Assembly: GCF_030409755.1 (NCBI RefSeq)
Contig: NZ_JAUFQE010000002.1
Coordinates: forward strand, 2,046,001 to 2,110,000
Reading direction: 5' to 3'
From: Vibrio lentus
Lineage (GTDB): Bacteria; Pseudomonadota; Gammaproteobacteria; Enterobacterales; Vibrionaceae
DNA: 64,000 nucleotides
Part shown: one piece after another, positions 44,873 to 53,272 of the stretch
Layout of the letters: each line of letters starts with the position of its first letter
Position numbering within the stretch: the stretch's first letter is position 1
Made by a program: the position numbers and the translations under genes
Notes under the pieces: model-generated
What the model saw: the letters and a program-made list of their open reading frames with translations, nothing else
What the model was told of the DNA's origin: nothing
The model's database searches: none

Positions 44873-44885
44873 TTAGTGAAATGTC
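44740..44885. repeat. Island spacer repeat, copy 1
   Basis: Block A: ACTGATTTTGGGGTATTTCT with imperfect hairpin GGTA (44750-44753)/TACC (44770-44773). Block B: 44846-44885, starting GGATAACTTTGAGTATCG, about 34 of 40 bases identical to copy 2. Block B overlaps the 3' end of the small membrane protein gene. Confidence 0.7.
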
Positions 44886-45190
44886 TGCTGGTACAGAGCA
44901 GTTTCATAAGGAACCACAAGAAAAACAGTCGATAGCATTGCAATAAAACCTAAAATCACGAACAGCCATCCAATTTTCGTGTGTTTCCACTTGGTATGAC
45001 GTTTCCAAGTTTCAGGATCCCTCACTCGTTCAGTTGATGTATTCCCTGCAATACTAAAAAGAAGACAAGCTACTGATGCTGATACCCAAGATGGATGCTT
45101 TAATATAGGAAAAATAACAAGCAACCCAATTAATCCCATCGCAGTTAAATTGTGCCACCATTTCCAGTTCTCAATTGATGGGAAACTCAC
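44873..45190 (-). CDS. Small predicted membrane protein
   Basis: 105 residues from a GTG start with AAAGGAG 8 bases upstream. Three hydrophobic spans: about 16-30 (LTAMGLIGLLVIFPI), about 34-50 and about 74-94 (WLFVILGFIAMLSTVFLVV). The loop between spans 2 and 3 is basic (TWKRHTKWKHTKIG). It starts 17 bases after the DUF2971-like gene and was probably acquired with it. Family not recognised; it might anchor or release the effect of its upstream partner at the membrane. Confidence 0.65.
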   Translation of the reverse strand: MSFPSIENWKWWHNLTAMGLIGLLVIFPILKHPSWVSASVACLLFSIAGNTSTERVRDPETWKRHTKWKHTKIGWLFVILGFIAMLSTVFLVVPYETALYQQTFH

Positions 45191-45207
45191 TGTTTTTACT
45201 CCTTTAG

Positions 45208-45870
45208 TTATGTACGTGCTTGAAGGTGTATGACGTCCTCAATCATGTCTCTCGTTTTCAACGCTATTGGAAATACTGATTTTGACTGATGACATTTAAG
45301 GTATGGGGTTCTGCATACAAGCCTATACTCTTTCTCCCAAGCTAACTCTTTGCTTTTGAAAAAATATTTGTGGCAAGGATGATACGAATCCCTTCTTAGG
45401 TCTACATTCCCATTATTGTAGATTGGATTTCCAATGAAGAACTCTCGCTGCCATGGTATTCGAAACCGCAATCTATCTGCTATTTCTAAAAACAGCTCCT
45501 CAGCTCGATATTTAATACAAAGATCATATCCACAACCCTTGCGCTGAAACCACTTAAAATGGGCATCTTCGTTATACTCGGAAGAAAAACTCAGGGTAAG
45601 CGCATTATCAAAACTATCGATGATAACGCCTCCTTGCTCGTTAGCTGAGGTATTTAGATTTGGGATCTGAACAGGACCTTTTACAAACAGCGCATGATTA
45701 CCCTCTCTTGGGTCGCCGAAGCCAGCACCATCCAACTCATAAGCTCTCCGGTATTCAGCTAGAGAACCGAGTTTGAACACGCCATGTGATATGTGTTTTT
45801 TGTAGACTTCTTGAGTACAGTATTTATACACATATTGAGGACACTGGTCTTTTGCTTGCAGATTTATCAT
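45208..45870 (-). CDS. DUF2971-like protein
   Basis: 220 residues. The layout resembles DUF2971: an early Tyr-rich block YVYKYCTQEVYKKHI, a GVFKLGSLAEYRRAYELDG stretch with DPREGN, a middle FSSEYNEDAHFKWFQRKGCG, and a late AWEKEYRLVCRTPY. Proteins with DUF2971 are frequent in defence islands but poorly characterised. AGGTAAGCT gives the ribosome site. It is in the same direction as the HEPN gene upstream and the small membrane gene downstream. The domain call is from pattern memory. Confidence 0.6.
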   Translation of the reverse strand: MINLQAKDQCPQYVYKYCTQEVYKKHISHGVFKLGSLAEYRRAYELDGAGFGDPREGNHALFVKGPVQIPNLNTSANEQGGVIIDSFDNALTLSFSSEYNEDAHFKWFQRKGCGYDLCIKYRAEELFLEIADRLRFRIPWQREFFIGNPIYNNGNVDLRRDSYHPCHKYFFKSKELAWEKEYRLVCRTPYLKCHQSKSVFPIALKTRDMIEDVIHLQART

Positions 45871-45887
45871 AGCTTACCTAAATGTAC

Positions 45888-45984
45888 ATAACGCCCAATG
45901 AAGGGGGGAGTAACGTAGCACCAGCGCCACTGGAAATCACCTTAATCACTAAAATTAACGCATAGCAAAAATGTCACGCGTTAC
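45888..45984. other. attC-like inverted-repeat segment
   Basis: 97 bases bounded by ATAACGCCC at the left and GCGTTAC at the right, which pair (TAACGC with GCGTTA), with an internal hairpin CCAGCGCCACTGG. The ATAACGCCCAATGAAGGGG start looks like Vibrio integron cassette recombination sites. It lies exactly between two genes, where an attC would be. No integron integrase is in the window. Confidence 0.35.
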
Positions 45985-46011
45985 AAGCCTCTCTTAAATT
46001 GTTTAGCATGC

Positions 46012-46779
46012 CTATAAACCAAGGATTTCGTTAACAAACTGTTGCTGTAAATCATGCTCAATTCGATGTACTAACTCTCTGGAGTTGGTGGCTAGCTTTT
46101 TAACTGACTCTGTTGTGATAGAGACCTTGTTGCCGTTGTTGTCCCAACCAGCTCGGTGGACACAGTCATGGCGAATTTTAACCGCAGAAAAGAGCCACGA
46201 TATGTTCCCAAAATCACAATCCAATACGGATTTATACATTGGTTTTATTTTGTCTAAGCGATGAAATATTAAATTTTTCAGATAGTCTGCAACTGTAAGC
46301 TTAAGACCTTCATGTTTTTTATAGATATCCTTCATTGTGAAAGTCATTTCTGCAAATACGGGATCTGTTTCAACTAACTTACGAATCAGTCTGTCTGAGT
46401 TGGTTACTTTATGTATGAACGTTGAAGCTAAATACGCCTCCACTGAAGCTACCGTGTGACCATGCAGCATTACTAGTAGTGAAAATTGAGTTTCACGATC
46501 TGTAGATACACTCAAGAGATTTAGAATACTGCGTATTTGGTTATCAAAAACACCAAGTTGGGATTGGTCTTTGATAAACCATTCGAGCTCTTCTTGTTGA
46601 TACCTGTCTAATTCTTGTTGTCGTTGCTCATGTTCAACATAGTCCTCATATGCAGCTACAGCTTCCTCCCACTCATCTGAACCTTCCTCGCCTGCATCGT
46701 TACCATAGTTGTCCTCTATCCAGTCGTACATTGGCTGCAATTCATCGCGAAGCATCATTTCTTCTTTTGCTCGACCCAT
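46012..46779 (-). CDS. HEPN-like protein, probable RNase effector
   Basis: 255 residues. The N-terminal 85 residues are acidic and helical (DYVEHEQRQQELDRYQQEEL). The C-terminal part is all-helical and holds a motif VKIRHDCVHRAGWD near residue 205, where R-H-D-C-V-H fits the HEPN Rx4-6H catalytic pattern. HEPN proteins in islands usually cleave RNA to stop phage growth. A strong AAGGGG ribosome site precedes the ATG. First gene of a three-gene module. No antitoxin-type nucleotidyltransferase partner is visible. Confidence 0.6.
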   Translation of the reverse strand: MGRAKEEMMLRDELQPMYDWIEDNYGNDAGEEGSDEWEEAVAAYEDYVEHEQRQQELDRYQQEELEWFIKDQSQLGVFDNQIRSILNLLSVSTDRETQFSLLVMLHGHTVASVEAYLASTFIHKVTNSDRLIRKLVETDPVFAEMTFTMKDIYKKHEGLKLTVADYLKNLIFHRLDKIKPMYKSVLDCDFGNISWLFSAVKIRHDCVHRAGWDNNGNKVSITTESVKKLATNSRELVHRIEHDLQQQFVNEILGL

Positions 46780-47151
46780 AATAAACCCCTTAAAATAAGT
46801 GGATAGACATAACAGTTATTGGCCAGACAACTTCTACCTAACACACCATAGTAAACTAGGTACATATTTAACCATTAGCTAAAGTAGGTCAATTAATTAC
46901 AGCAGTATCGAGTCAAGATTTTTGAACTAAACAATTTTGGTGCAGTTCTGAGCTAGGTGGCACTATTTGAGAAAAGTGCCACGAGTAAAACTCCAGACCT
47001 ATGAAGCCTCTGGACAATTCAGTGTTAGATGTTCTGCTAATTTAGCTTAATACGGATAACTTTTAGTATTGCAAAGTTACTTAATGAAATGTCCAGATCT
47101 AGGATTTATGCTCCCTATGTTCACAAAGGCATAAAACTCGACCTTGGAGCA
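46780..47151. other. Intergenic spacer between modules 2 and 3
   Basis: Contains spacer repeat copy 2 and a hairpin near the qatD end. No gene seen. Confidence 0.5.
46931..47093. repeat. Island spacer repeat, copy 2
   Basis: Block A: ACAATTTTGGTGCAGTTCTG, with hairpin GGCACT (46959-46964)/AGTGCC (46975-46980) and CACGAGTAAAA shared with copy 1. Block B: 47054-47093, GGATAACTTTTAGTATTGCA, about 34 of 40 identical to copy 1. Confidence 0.72.
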
Positions 47152-47883
47152 TTATTTAGCGGTAACTAACATGCGTAAATTATTCTTTAACTGTTTAATT
47201 ACATCTGAGCATGGCAATTCCCATTCCTCAGAAAAGTGTTGAATTACTCTATCAACATCTGAGGGGAACAATACTTGCCCTGAGACTTTTGCAAACGGTC
47301 CGTCAGTCTCCAACAGCACTTTTTGTCGTGGTACCCAAGATGCGATTCGTTTTCCTCGTGCAGAGGCCAGCATGGCTGGACCTATAGAGAAATAACAACC
47401 TAGCTCAACCGCTTTTAACAGCTGTTTTTTTGTTCCCAAGAACCAGTGTAATATTGACGTACCTGCATTGGGATGCTCTTGGAGACAAAGTAGAGTTTCT
47501 TCAACTGCATTTAGGCTATGAATGGTCAGGATTTTATCATTGAATGACTCACACTTTTTTAAAATGTGATTAAAAACCAGTAATTGATCATCAAAATGCT
47601 CTCTCCAGCCTTTTGAGCCATCTAGTCCAATTTCTCCTATGTATTTAGTTTCCGTTACAAGTTGGTCGAAAATTGGTAGTTCATTTTTTCTCAAATGAGC
47701 TAGTTGTGGGTGTAACCCCAGAGCCGTTTTGCAGTGCTTAAGCCCTTTTGTAAGGTTAACAGTGCCCTTGAAGGCCGAAGGCACTGTTGTTACAGATAGT
47801 ACGTAATAGTTTGAGCGCACAATATTGTCCAATACCTTCTGATGCTCAGGGTATAGGTCAACGTGGCAATGCATATCCATCAT
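47152..47883 (-). CDS. qatD: Qat system TatD-family nuclease
   Basis: Predicted metal-dependent DNase, 243 residues. The first metal site MDMHCHVDL (His5, His7) is at the N-terminus. GEIGLDG supplies the bridging Glu, TIHSLNA and ILHWF the later His residues, and LLETDGPF the Asp, together the full TatD set. It overlaps qatC by 4 bases (ATGA). In the QatABCD system of Gao and colleagues all four genes are needed for phage defence; QatD is the TatD-like member. Confidence 0.92.
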   Translation of the reverse strand: MMDMHCHVDLYPEHQKVLDNIVRSNYYVLSVTTVPSAFKGTVNLTKGLKHCKTALGLHPQLAHLRKNELPIFDQLVTETKYIGEIGLDGSKGWREHFDDQLLVFNHILKKCESFNDKILTIHSLNAVEETLLCLQEHPNAGTSILHWFLGTKKQLLKAVELGCYFSIGPAMLASARGKRIASWVPRQKVLLETDGPFAKVSGQVLFPSDVDRVIQHFSEEWELPCSDVIKQLKNNLRMLVTAK

Positions 47884-49214
47884 GATGTTTTGTTTGCCTG
47901 TATAAACACTTCCACTTCCATCAAGCCACGTTTAATCATTGACTCCAAAGCATTACGTACAGATTTATCCGATGGGATGGGACCAGATTTTCGCAACCAA
48001 GATTTGTAATTATTGGTTTGCTTCAACCGGATAATAGCAGTTTGAACAGCTTGCAAGTCGTCTCTTGTTCCCTTTTCTTTAACTAGTGTTTGCAATCGTT
48101 TTGTTTTATAAGGTGCATCAGCATCAAATCCAGCATGATGGACTGATGCTCTTCTAATTAGGCAAGGCACGCAGTGCCCACATTGTATGTGTTCTCTGTG
48201 CCAGTGGCTGCATGAAACGCTTAGCGGTATGGCTTTTTTGATCGCGTTTTGGTCAACACACTCAGCTAACATCTCGCCCTTTGTTTTAAACTGATAAGGG
48301 TTTACGAAATTAACGTTAAAGCCTACACGCATCAACAACTCTTCCAACTTCTGCAAGAAGTTGGGGTGCGTAGTCCTCGTGCTGTGGCTTCCTATTCGTC
48401 TTCTAGTTAATGGCGGGTTGATAGATATATAGCCATTTTCAGGAACAATAATAGTCTTTATACTGGCATCACCGTTAGCACTTCTCAGTGCGGAAATGCC
48501 CAATACGGCCATCGCCAAGAAATTAAAGCTTCTCCCACGCATACTTATGTCGGTAATGCCTTCACAAGTTTTAATGATGTGAGGAGAGATTGAATAGGAG
48601 AGTTCTGCAAATGAGGAAGATAATAAAGTTTTAATTTCTTCCTGTTTTGCACCATCTCCACGATAGGCGTGACTTACTAAGAGAGGCTTATAGTCTGACT
48701 TCCCATTAAGGATATCAATAGCTCCCACTGCGCTATCTACGCCGCCAGAGAACAGACAGACGGCATTTTTCCCTAGAAGAGTTTTGGTCTTAGATTTAGC
48801 TCGCTTACTTATCTTAAGTTTAGGCATTTCCATCGATGTCTTCTCAAAAGTGAACATCCATTGATCACCAGTAAGAAAGTTCAAAATTGAACTCAACTCA
48901 GCACTTTCTGCATTCCATAAGTTTGGCTCACTTACTGGAATGTGAAGGTGCATTTGCCTTGACCAAGCATTTTCTGCTTTCTCTCTTAACTCAAAAGTAT
49001 CTGCGGCTGTAACAGCAGAAGCAATTGTTATCAAGTCGATGGCTTTAGGGTCAACAACAACTCCTAAGTCCCTTACCGTTTGCAGCAACCCTCTAGAAGC
49101 TAAGCTGTGTTTTTCCCCATTATATTCGTGGGTGTGGAAGAGTTGCACTGGGTGACACGATTCAGAAAAGTCGGGTAGTTGGGTTGGATTATCATTGAAG
49201 TAAAATTCAGTCAT
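47880..49214 (-). CDS. qatC: Qat system QueC-like enzyme
   Basis: 444 residues. The PP-loop ATP-pyrophosphatase motif AVCLFSGGVDSAVGAIDIL lies near residues 155-173, and a QueC-type zinc site SCSHWHREHIQCGHCVPC near 360-377. QueC makes 7-cyano-7-deazaguanine; the Qat homologue carries an N-terminal extension of about 150 residues. The start at 49214 (MTEFYF) overlaps qatB by 8 bases and is preferred to an upstream GTG-type start at 49235. From memory, recent work on Cap9/QatC-type enzymes reports transfer of a deazaguanine to a partner protein's N-terminus; verify before use. Confidence 0.92.
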   Translation of the reverse strand: MTEFYFNDNPTQLPDFSESCHPVQLFHTHEYNGEKHSLASRGLLQTVRDLGVVVDPKAIDLITIASAVTAADTFELREKAENAWSRQMHLHIPVSEPNLWNAESAELSSILNFLTGDQWMFTFEKTSMEMPKLKISKRAKSKTKTLLGKNAVCLFSGGVDSAVGAIDILNGKSDYKPLLVSHAYRGDGAKQEEIKTLLSSSFAELSYSISPHIIKTCEGITDISMRGRSFNFLAMAVLGISALRSANGDASIKTIIVPENGYISINPPLTRRRIGSHSTRTTHPNFLQKLEELLMRVGFNVNFVNPYQFKTKGEMLAECVDQNAIKKAIPLSVSCSHWHREHIQCGHCVPCLIRRASVHHAGFDADAPYKTKRLQTLVKEKGTRDDLQAVQTAIIRLKQTNNYKSWLRKSGPIPSDKSVRNALESMIKRGLMEVEVFIQANKTS

Positions 49215-50064
49215 CGAAACTCTCCCATTCTTCAACTGTCAATGCGATAGCATCAGCTTGAATCTTGCTAATGTTATCTCTAGTGATATTGCTTGGATTG
49301 CCATTGGTGACCTTATCTAGCTGCTCCTGAGCTATTACTTTGATAAGCTCTCTTAGCTCAACTTCCATACTATGGTGTTTACTAGCAGGCTCTACGTGGA
49401 ACCAAGATCTGCCCATGCCTTCAACCACATCTTGGAAAATCAAATCAGTTAAATAGTAGCCGATGGCTTGTTGGATCACTTCTTCAGTAAAACTGTCAGG
49501 ATCGAAATCTTCGGTATCTGGTAGGGCCTCTTCTAGCGCATAATCTAAAGCTATTCTCACAGAGTCTGAATCAGCATTATCAGGGGCTAAATGTGAAGCT
49601 ATCCTATCTATAGCTTGATCGGTGGATAAGCCTCTCAAGTCACTCAAGGAAAGGCTCTGATTGTTTACGGTAACAGTGTCTCCACGCATGACACCAAGCA
49701 AACCAGTACCAGCCGTTATCCCACTAGCTAATCTTCGACTCGTGGTTTTTCCACCACCGGAGCCTTTTTTAGAATAACTCTTTAGTGCTCGTCTTAGATC
49801 AGAGCTTGAGCCTCCGGTCTTGGCATAATTTCCGAATTCTCTTCTAGCTCCAGCAAAACGGTTTGCAGGATTAGCAGTGCTTGTTAGTTTACCAATTTCC
49901 TGCTGAACTTTTTCATTGTCGGTTTGCTTGTTACCTTGATTTTCTCCATTAGTTCCATCAGCGCCTTGAGCTGGCTCAATTGTTACTGGCGAGCTCTGTT
50001 CAGCCCACGACGGTATAAGTGGGCTCTGATTGTTAGGCCCCGTTGATGATGCTGAAGTACCCAT
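49207..50064 (-). CDS. qatB: Qat system protein QatB
   Basis: 285 residues beginning MGTSASSTGPNNQSPLIPSW. The first about 100 residues are disordered, rich in Gly, Ser, Asn and Gln. Then a Ser/Lys/Arg-rich block (RALKSYSKKGSGGGKTTSRR) and a helical C-terminal domain (about 130-285) with FQDVVEGMGRSWFHVEP. The gene abuts qatA with no gap and overlaps qatC. Methionine removal would expose an N-terminal Gly, fitting the proposed QatC target. Function beyond its need in the system is not known to me. Confidence 0.9.
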   Translation of the reverse strand: MGTSASSTGPNNQSPLIPSWAEQSSPVTIEPAQGADGTNGENQGNKQTDNEKVQQEIGKLTSTANPANRFAGARREFGNYAKTGGSSSDLRRALKSYSKKGSGGGKTTSRRLASGITAGTGLLGVMRGDTVTVNNQSLSLSDLRGLSTDQAIDRIASHLAPDNADSDSVRIALDYALEEALPDTEDFDPDSFTEEVIQQAIGYYLTDLIFQDVVEGMGRSWFHVEPASKHHSMEVELRELIKVIAQEQLDKVTNGNPSNITRDNISKIQADAIALTVEEWESFDD

Positions 50065-51834
50065 TTACGCTTTCCCTTCCAATTCCTTAATAATTCGTCC
50101 AAGCCACCTTTGCTTGGGTAGCTGCTTTAAATAAGCTAATAACGTCTGTTTACATCTGGGCTCTTGAAGAGCCAGTAATCTTCCACCATACATCCCTGAG
50201 GGGATCTTTCCCCAGTCATTAATAGATCTGAAGTTTTCAATTAATCCATCCATCACAGCTAGATAATCTTCTTTTGGAGTTGCCGCAATTGCATTTTGGC
50301 TTGTAGGACTAAGTCTTTCGGTTTGCTCCATCAAGACTTTTACTAAGTTTTGAGCAGATCCGGACATGACTGCATTAACTGAACCCATGGGGATGCTCTC
50401 TCTACTTAAGTATGCTGCTGGAGTAAGATCGATATCTGTAAACATTGGTGGTAATTTTGACCATTTCTTAAGGAAGGTCGAGTCTAGCTTCCACTCTTCT
50501 GGCAGTTCTATATCGTCGAACTCAATTGTGGGGTCTTCTAGTTTAGTGAGGAGCTGAGGAAATCCTTTTTCAGCATCAATTAACTCATACAATTTGTTTG
50601 TTGCTTGAGTCCCTAAGCAACGCTCGAATATCACCAGTTTAGTAATAGTTCTCTCATCCAACTGCATACCACGACGAAGTGCCGTTTTTCTTCTCATCTT
50701 CACCTGATTTAAGAGGCGTTTAACAATTCGAGGGTTGCCATTTATATTGGAGGACTCTGCGAGCAAAGGAGCAAGTTGTTCTGCCACGATGAACTTACTT
50801 CTGAGTTCGTCCTTATTCTGAACACTTTGAACTTTGTCAACGCCCAACAGCTCATCGACTGTTACAGGTGATTGCTTCCAAGATAGCTGAAGAGACTGCT
50901 CTAGGCTTTCCCTAAGTGCCTCAAGCTGATCACTCGAAATACCATGATCTTGAGCTGTTAACATCATTAGGTAAGCTCTGATTTCTAGAGTACCGGGTCT
51001 TGGAACGTGCACAGGAATTTGAATTAATTTATCTAGGTAGTCAGTTTGGTGGCGTTGCGAAGCACCCTTATGATATTCCGGCACAGCTAAGCGGATCATA
51101 TCTTCGTCCGCCGCAATCACAAATGCCGTATTTGGTAAAAACAAAAATAACCGTATTGCTTCCAGCGTCGAGATGGCATTGAATGGTGAGCAACGGTCCA
51201 AGTTATCGACATAAACTATGAGTGGTCTATCAAATTCACTCAACAAGTTTGAGTAGGCTTTGCGGAACTCTTTAATTTCTTTTGGAGGGGAGAAGGTCTT
51301 TTTCGAACGTACGGCTCCTTTACTCTCTTTAGCTATCTGCTTCGCACCATCTAAAGCATCCTTGGCGTCGCTAAAATCTAGCTCGCCATTCTCACCACCA
51401 GTGAATAGCCCCATTAATTTTTGAAATCCACCCATGGTAGGGACACCAGCTAGAGCTGCACCTCCATCCATTAACAGTCCCAAAGACCTAATAATGTCAA
51501 CACGTTCTGCAAAAGCCTTCGCCTTTTGACTCAAGCTGGCATTGTCCTTCGCTTGCTTAACCAAGGTCGATGCAATTGTCTCCAGTAGCGCAGCTTTTGC
51601 ATCGTCATAACCTTGATACATCCAAGCATCGAAATGGACTTGAATGTAGTCTTTCTTCTCTTCAGATATTGACTTTTTTGTCAGTTCTAAGATTGTTGAC
51701 TTTCCTGCACCCCAATCACCAAAAACGCCAACAGATATTGGCATCAATTCTTTTTCGGTGACTAGATCCTTAATCGATTCCGCTGCCTCACTAAAATTTA
51801 AAAAATCTAGTGAGGACTCTTTGTCAGACCACAT
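50065..51834 (-). CDS. qatA: Qat system KAP-family P-loop NTPase
   Basis: 589 residues, the KAP NTPase of QatABCD. Walker A VGVFGDWGAGKSTILELT lies near 33-50 and Walker B RPLIVYVDNLDRCSP near 203-217, followed by the KAP-type IAADEDMIRLAVPEY. KAP NTPases often carry membrane-inserted helices in the lid; a Gly-rich hydrophobic stretch near 115-135 could be that insert. GGAG upstream of the ATG is a good ribosome site. It heads a tight four-gene operon. Confidence 0.93.
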   Translation of the reverse strand: MWSDKESSLDFLNFSEAAESIKDLVTEKELMPISVGVFGDWGAGKSTILELTKKSISEEKKDYIQVHFDAWMYQGYDDAKAALLETIASTLVKQAKDNASLSQKAKAFAERVDIIRSLGLLMDGGAALAGVPTMGGFQKLMGLFTGGENGELDFSDAKDALDGAKQIAKESKGAVRSKKTFSPPKEIKEFRKAYSNLLSEFDRPLIVYVDNLDRCSPFNAISTLEAIRLFLFLPNTAFVIAADEDMIRLAVPEYHKGASQRHQTDYLDKLIQIPVHVPRPGTLEIRAYLMMLTAQDHGISSDQLEALRESLEQSLQLSWKQSPVTVDELLGVDKVQSVQNKDELRSKFIVAEQLAPLLAESSNINGNPRIVKRLLNQVKMRRKTALRRGMQLDERTITKLVIFERCLGTQATNKLYELIDAEKGFPQLLTKLEDPTIEFDDIELPEEWKLDSTFLKKWSKLPPMFTDIDLTPAAYLSRESIPMGSVNAVMSGSAQNLVKVLMEQTERLSPTSQNAIAATPKEDYLAVMDGLIENFRSINDWGKIPSGMYGGRLLALQEPRCKQTLLAYLKQLPKQRWLGRIIKELEGKA

Positions 51835-52187
51835 TTTAACTCCATTACAGCATTAGTTTGATTTTGAGTGTTCAAACTTTTTTGAAAGCAATATGCCACA
51901 GAGTTCTCTTTGGCCTTTGAGCTTTTGTTTTTGTCCTTGTCTTTTATGGGGATTTTGCATTGGTAATTCAACTATATGAATATATTTATTTTAGAGATCA
52001 TTAATCCTAACTTTGTGGCATAAGAAATAGTTCAAATAACCGCAGCACGGCTCTAGCTTAGAATGGGGCAAAGGTGTGTTTGCCGTGATCGGCTTCAGCA
52101 CCTCTGGACAGAAACCGTTTAGGTGCTTTGCTCTAAACGGTTTCAATCAGGTTAGAAAAAGTATCTTGAAACCTTAAACGTCGTTTG
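51835..52187. other. Intergenic spacer between modules 3 and 4
   Basis: Contains spacer repeat copy 4, a large hairpin and the qatA promoter region. No gene seen. Confidence 0.5.
52053..52165. repeat. Island spacer repeat, copy 4, with large hairpin
   Basis: Block A: CTAGCTTAGAATGGGGCA with perfect hairpin GGCAAA (52067-52072)/TTTGCC (52079-52084). A second perfect 11-bp hairpin GAAACCGTTTA (52111-52121)/TAAACGGTTTC (52134-52144) follows. Confidence 0.65.
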
Positions 52188-53048
52188 TTAGATGGATTTA
52201 GCTCGATATTCAATTTCCAAGATTGCTTTAGTTAAAGCCGCGATACTTATGCCCTCTACCATAGTCAATGTCGGTGTAGCCAAACTACCATGTCCTGCTG
52301 TTGGTAAAGTATTTCTGACTTTATATATTTCTAATACTGCATCCATTAATGGTTGGGGTAACTTTGAGCACTTTTCAAACTGACTAAAGAAGCCACCTAG
52401 TGTTTGATTGGCAACGTTAGGGTTATTGGTAATGTCTTTTGCCATAGTTTCTAGAATATTCGCAGCAGCATGAACTGCTCCTGCAGGATCCCGGTTATCT
52501 AAACAACGATCCATTCGACTAACTAATTGAACTATATTAGGGTGAAGGCGATCTAAATAACTTTGCCCTAACTCCTCATTGTAATGCTTGACCCGCTCGT
52601 AAACCTCACAATCTAGATAGAACTTTGCACTAACTGACATCCAAGAATATCTCCAATCGTCAGCTAATTTATCTCTATTGGCACATAGTTCACCCACAGC
52701 CTGATCAATTTCATCAACGTATTTGCGCATATAATCAGCGTAATAGCCAAGGTACTTATAGGAAACCTCAGGACAGAAATTACTTACAGAACTAAAGCTT
52801 CCATTTTGATTTTGACCAATTGACGGCACTTCCTCGGCGCATAACGCTGAAAAACTGGTATTTCCCCAAACCTGATTTAATTCATCACTTTTGGATTTTG
52901 TCAGCCCTGCAATCATATTGATTTGGGATAGCAAAAAAACACTTTCGTAATACCTAGGGCAAGTATGTGAATTTGCATAAGGACATGAATTTAAGGAGTT
53001 TCGCTTGCTGATTTCTTCTTGCCACCAATTTTTATTTGGAATAATCAT
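52188..53048 (-). CDS. Abi-C-like (abortive infection C-terminal) protein
   Basis: 286 residues. The N-terminal half is unrecognised and has several Cys residues (SCPYANSHTCPRY). The C-terminal 100 residues look like the Abi-C domain: RDPAGAVHAAANILETMAKDI, LGGFFSQFEK, then KVRNTLPTAGHGS and a closing helix. The RN...HG block is the HEPN-type catalytic site of this group, although Arg and His are 7 residues apart here instead of the usual 4-6. The gene begins 53 bases after the 27-residue peptide gene. RNA cleavage is inferred from the fold. Confidence 0.62.
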   Translation of the reverse strand: MIIPNKNWWQEEISKRNSLNSCPYANSHTCPRYYESVFLLSQINMIAGLTKSKSDELNQVWGNTSFSALCAEEVPSIGQNQNGSFSSVSNFCPEVSYKYLGYYADYMRKYVDEIDQAVGELCANRDKLADDWRYSWMSVSAKFYLDCEVYERVKHYNEELGQSYLDRLHPNIVQLVSRMDRCLDNRDPAGAVHAAANILETMAKDITNNPNVANQTLGGFFSQFEKCSKLPQPLMDAVLEIYKVRNTLPTAGHGSLATPTLTMVEGISIAALTKAILEIEYRAKSI

Positions 53049-53101
53049 TTTATTGTACTCACAAATGTCACTAATCCAATCTAACGCTTTGTTATGGTGA
53101 T

Positions 53102-53185
53102 TTACGACTTTGTTACTTTAATCAAAGTGGCAATACTACCGATTAATGTCGCTAACGCTAGAATCAAGTCTATTACTTCACTCAT
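53102..53185 (-). CDS. 27-residue hydrophobic peptide
   Basis: Reads MSEVIDLILALATLIGSIAT and ends LIKVTKS, with a GGAG ribosome site 6 bases before the ATG. One amphipathic-to-hydrophobic helix covers nearly its whole length and the end is basic, the build of type I toxins and other pore- or membrane-active small peptides. It is too short for usual gene calling. It lies between the 254-residue gene and the Abi-C-like gene in the same direction. A direct role cannot be proved from sequence. Confidence 0.6.
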   Translation of the reverse strand: MSEVIDLILALATLIGSIATLIKVTKS

Positions 53186-53272
53186 CGTATTCTCCTGAAC
53201 TATCTAACCTTGGCAATAATTTAGCGAACACGGTCATACGGGAGTAGTAGGCAATTTTAAGATAAAACTAGG

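Noticed and set aside
47880..49214. Housekeeping queC
   Set aside because: The long N-terminal extension and the KAP/QatB/TatD neighbours identify it as QatC; queuosine queC is about 230 residues.
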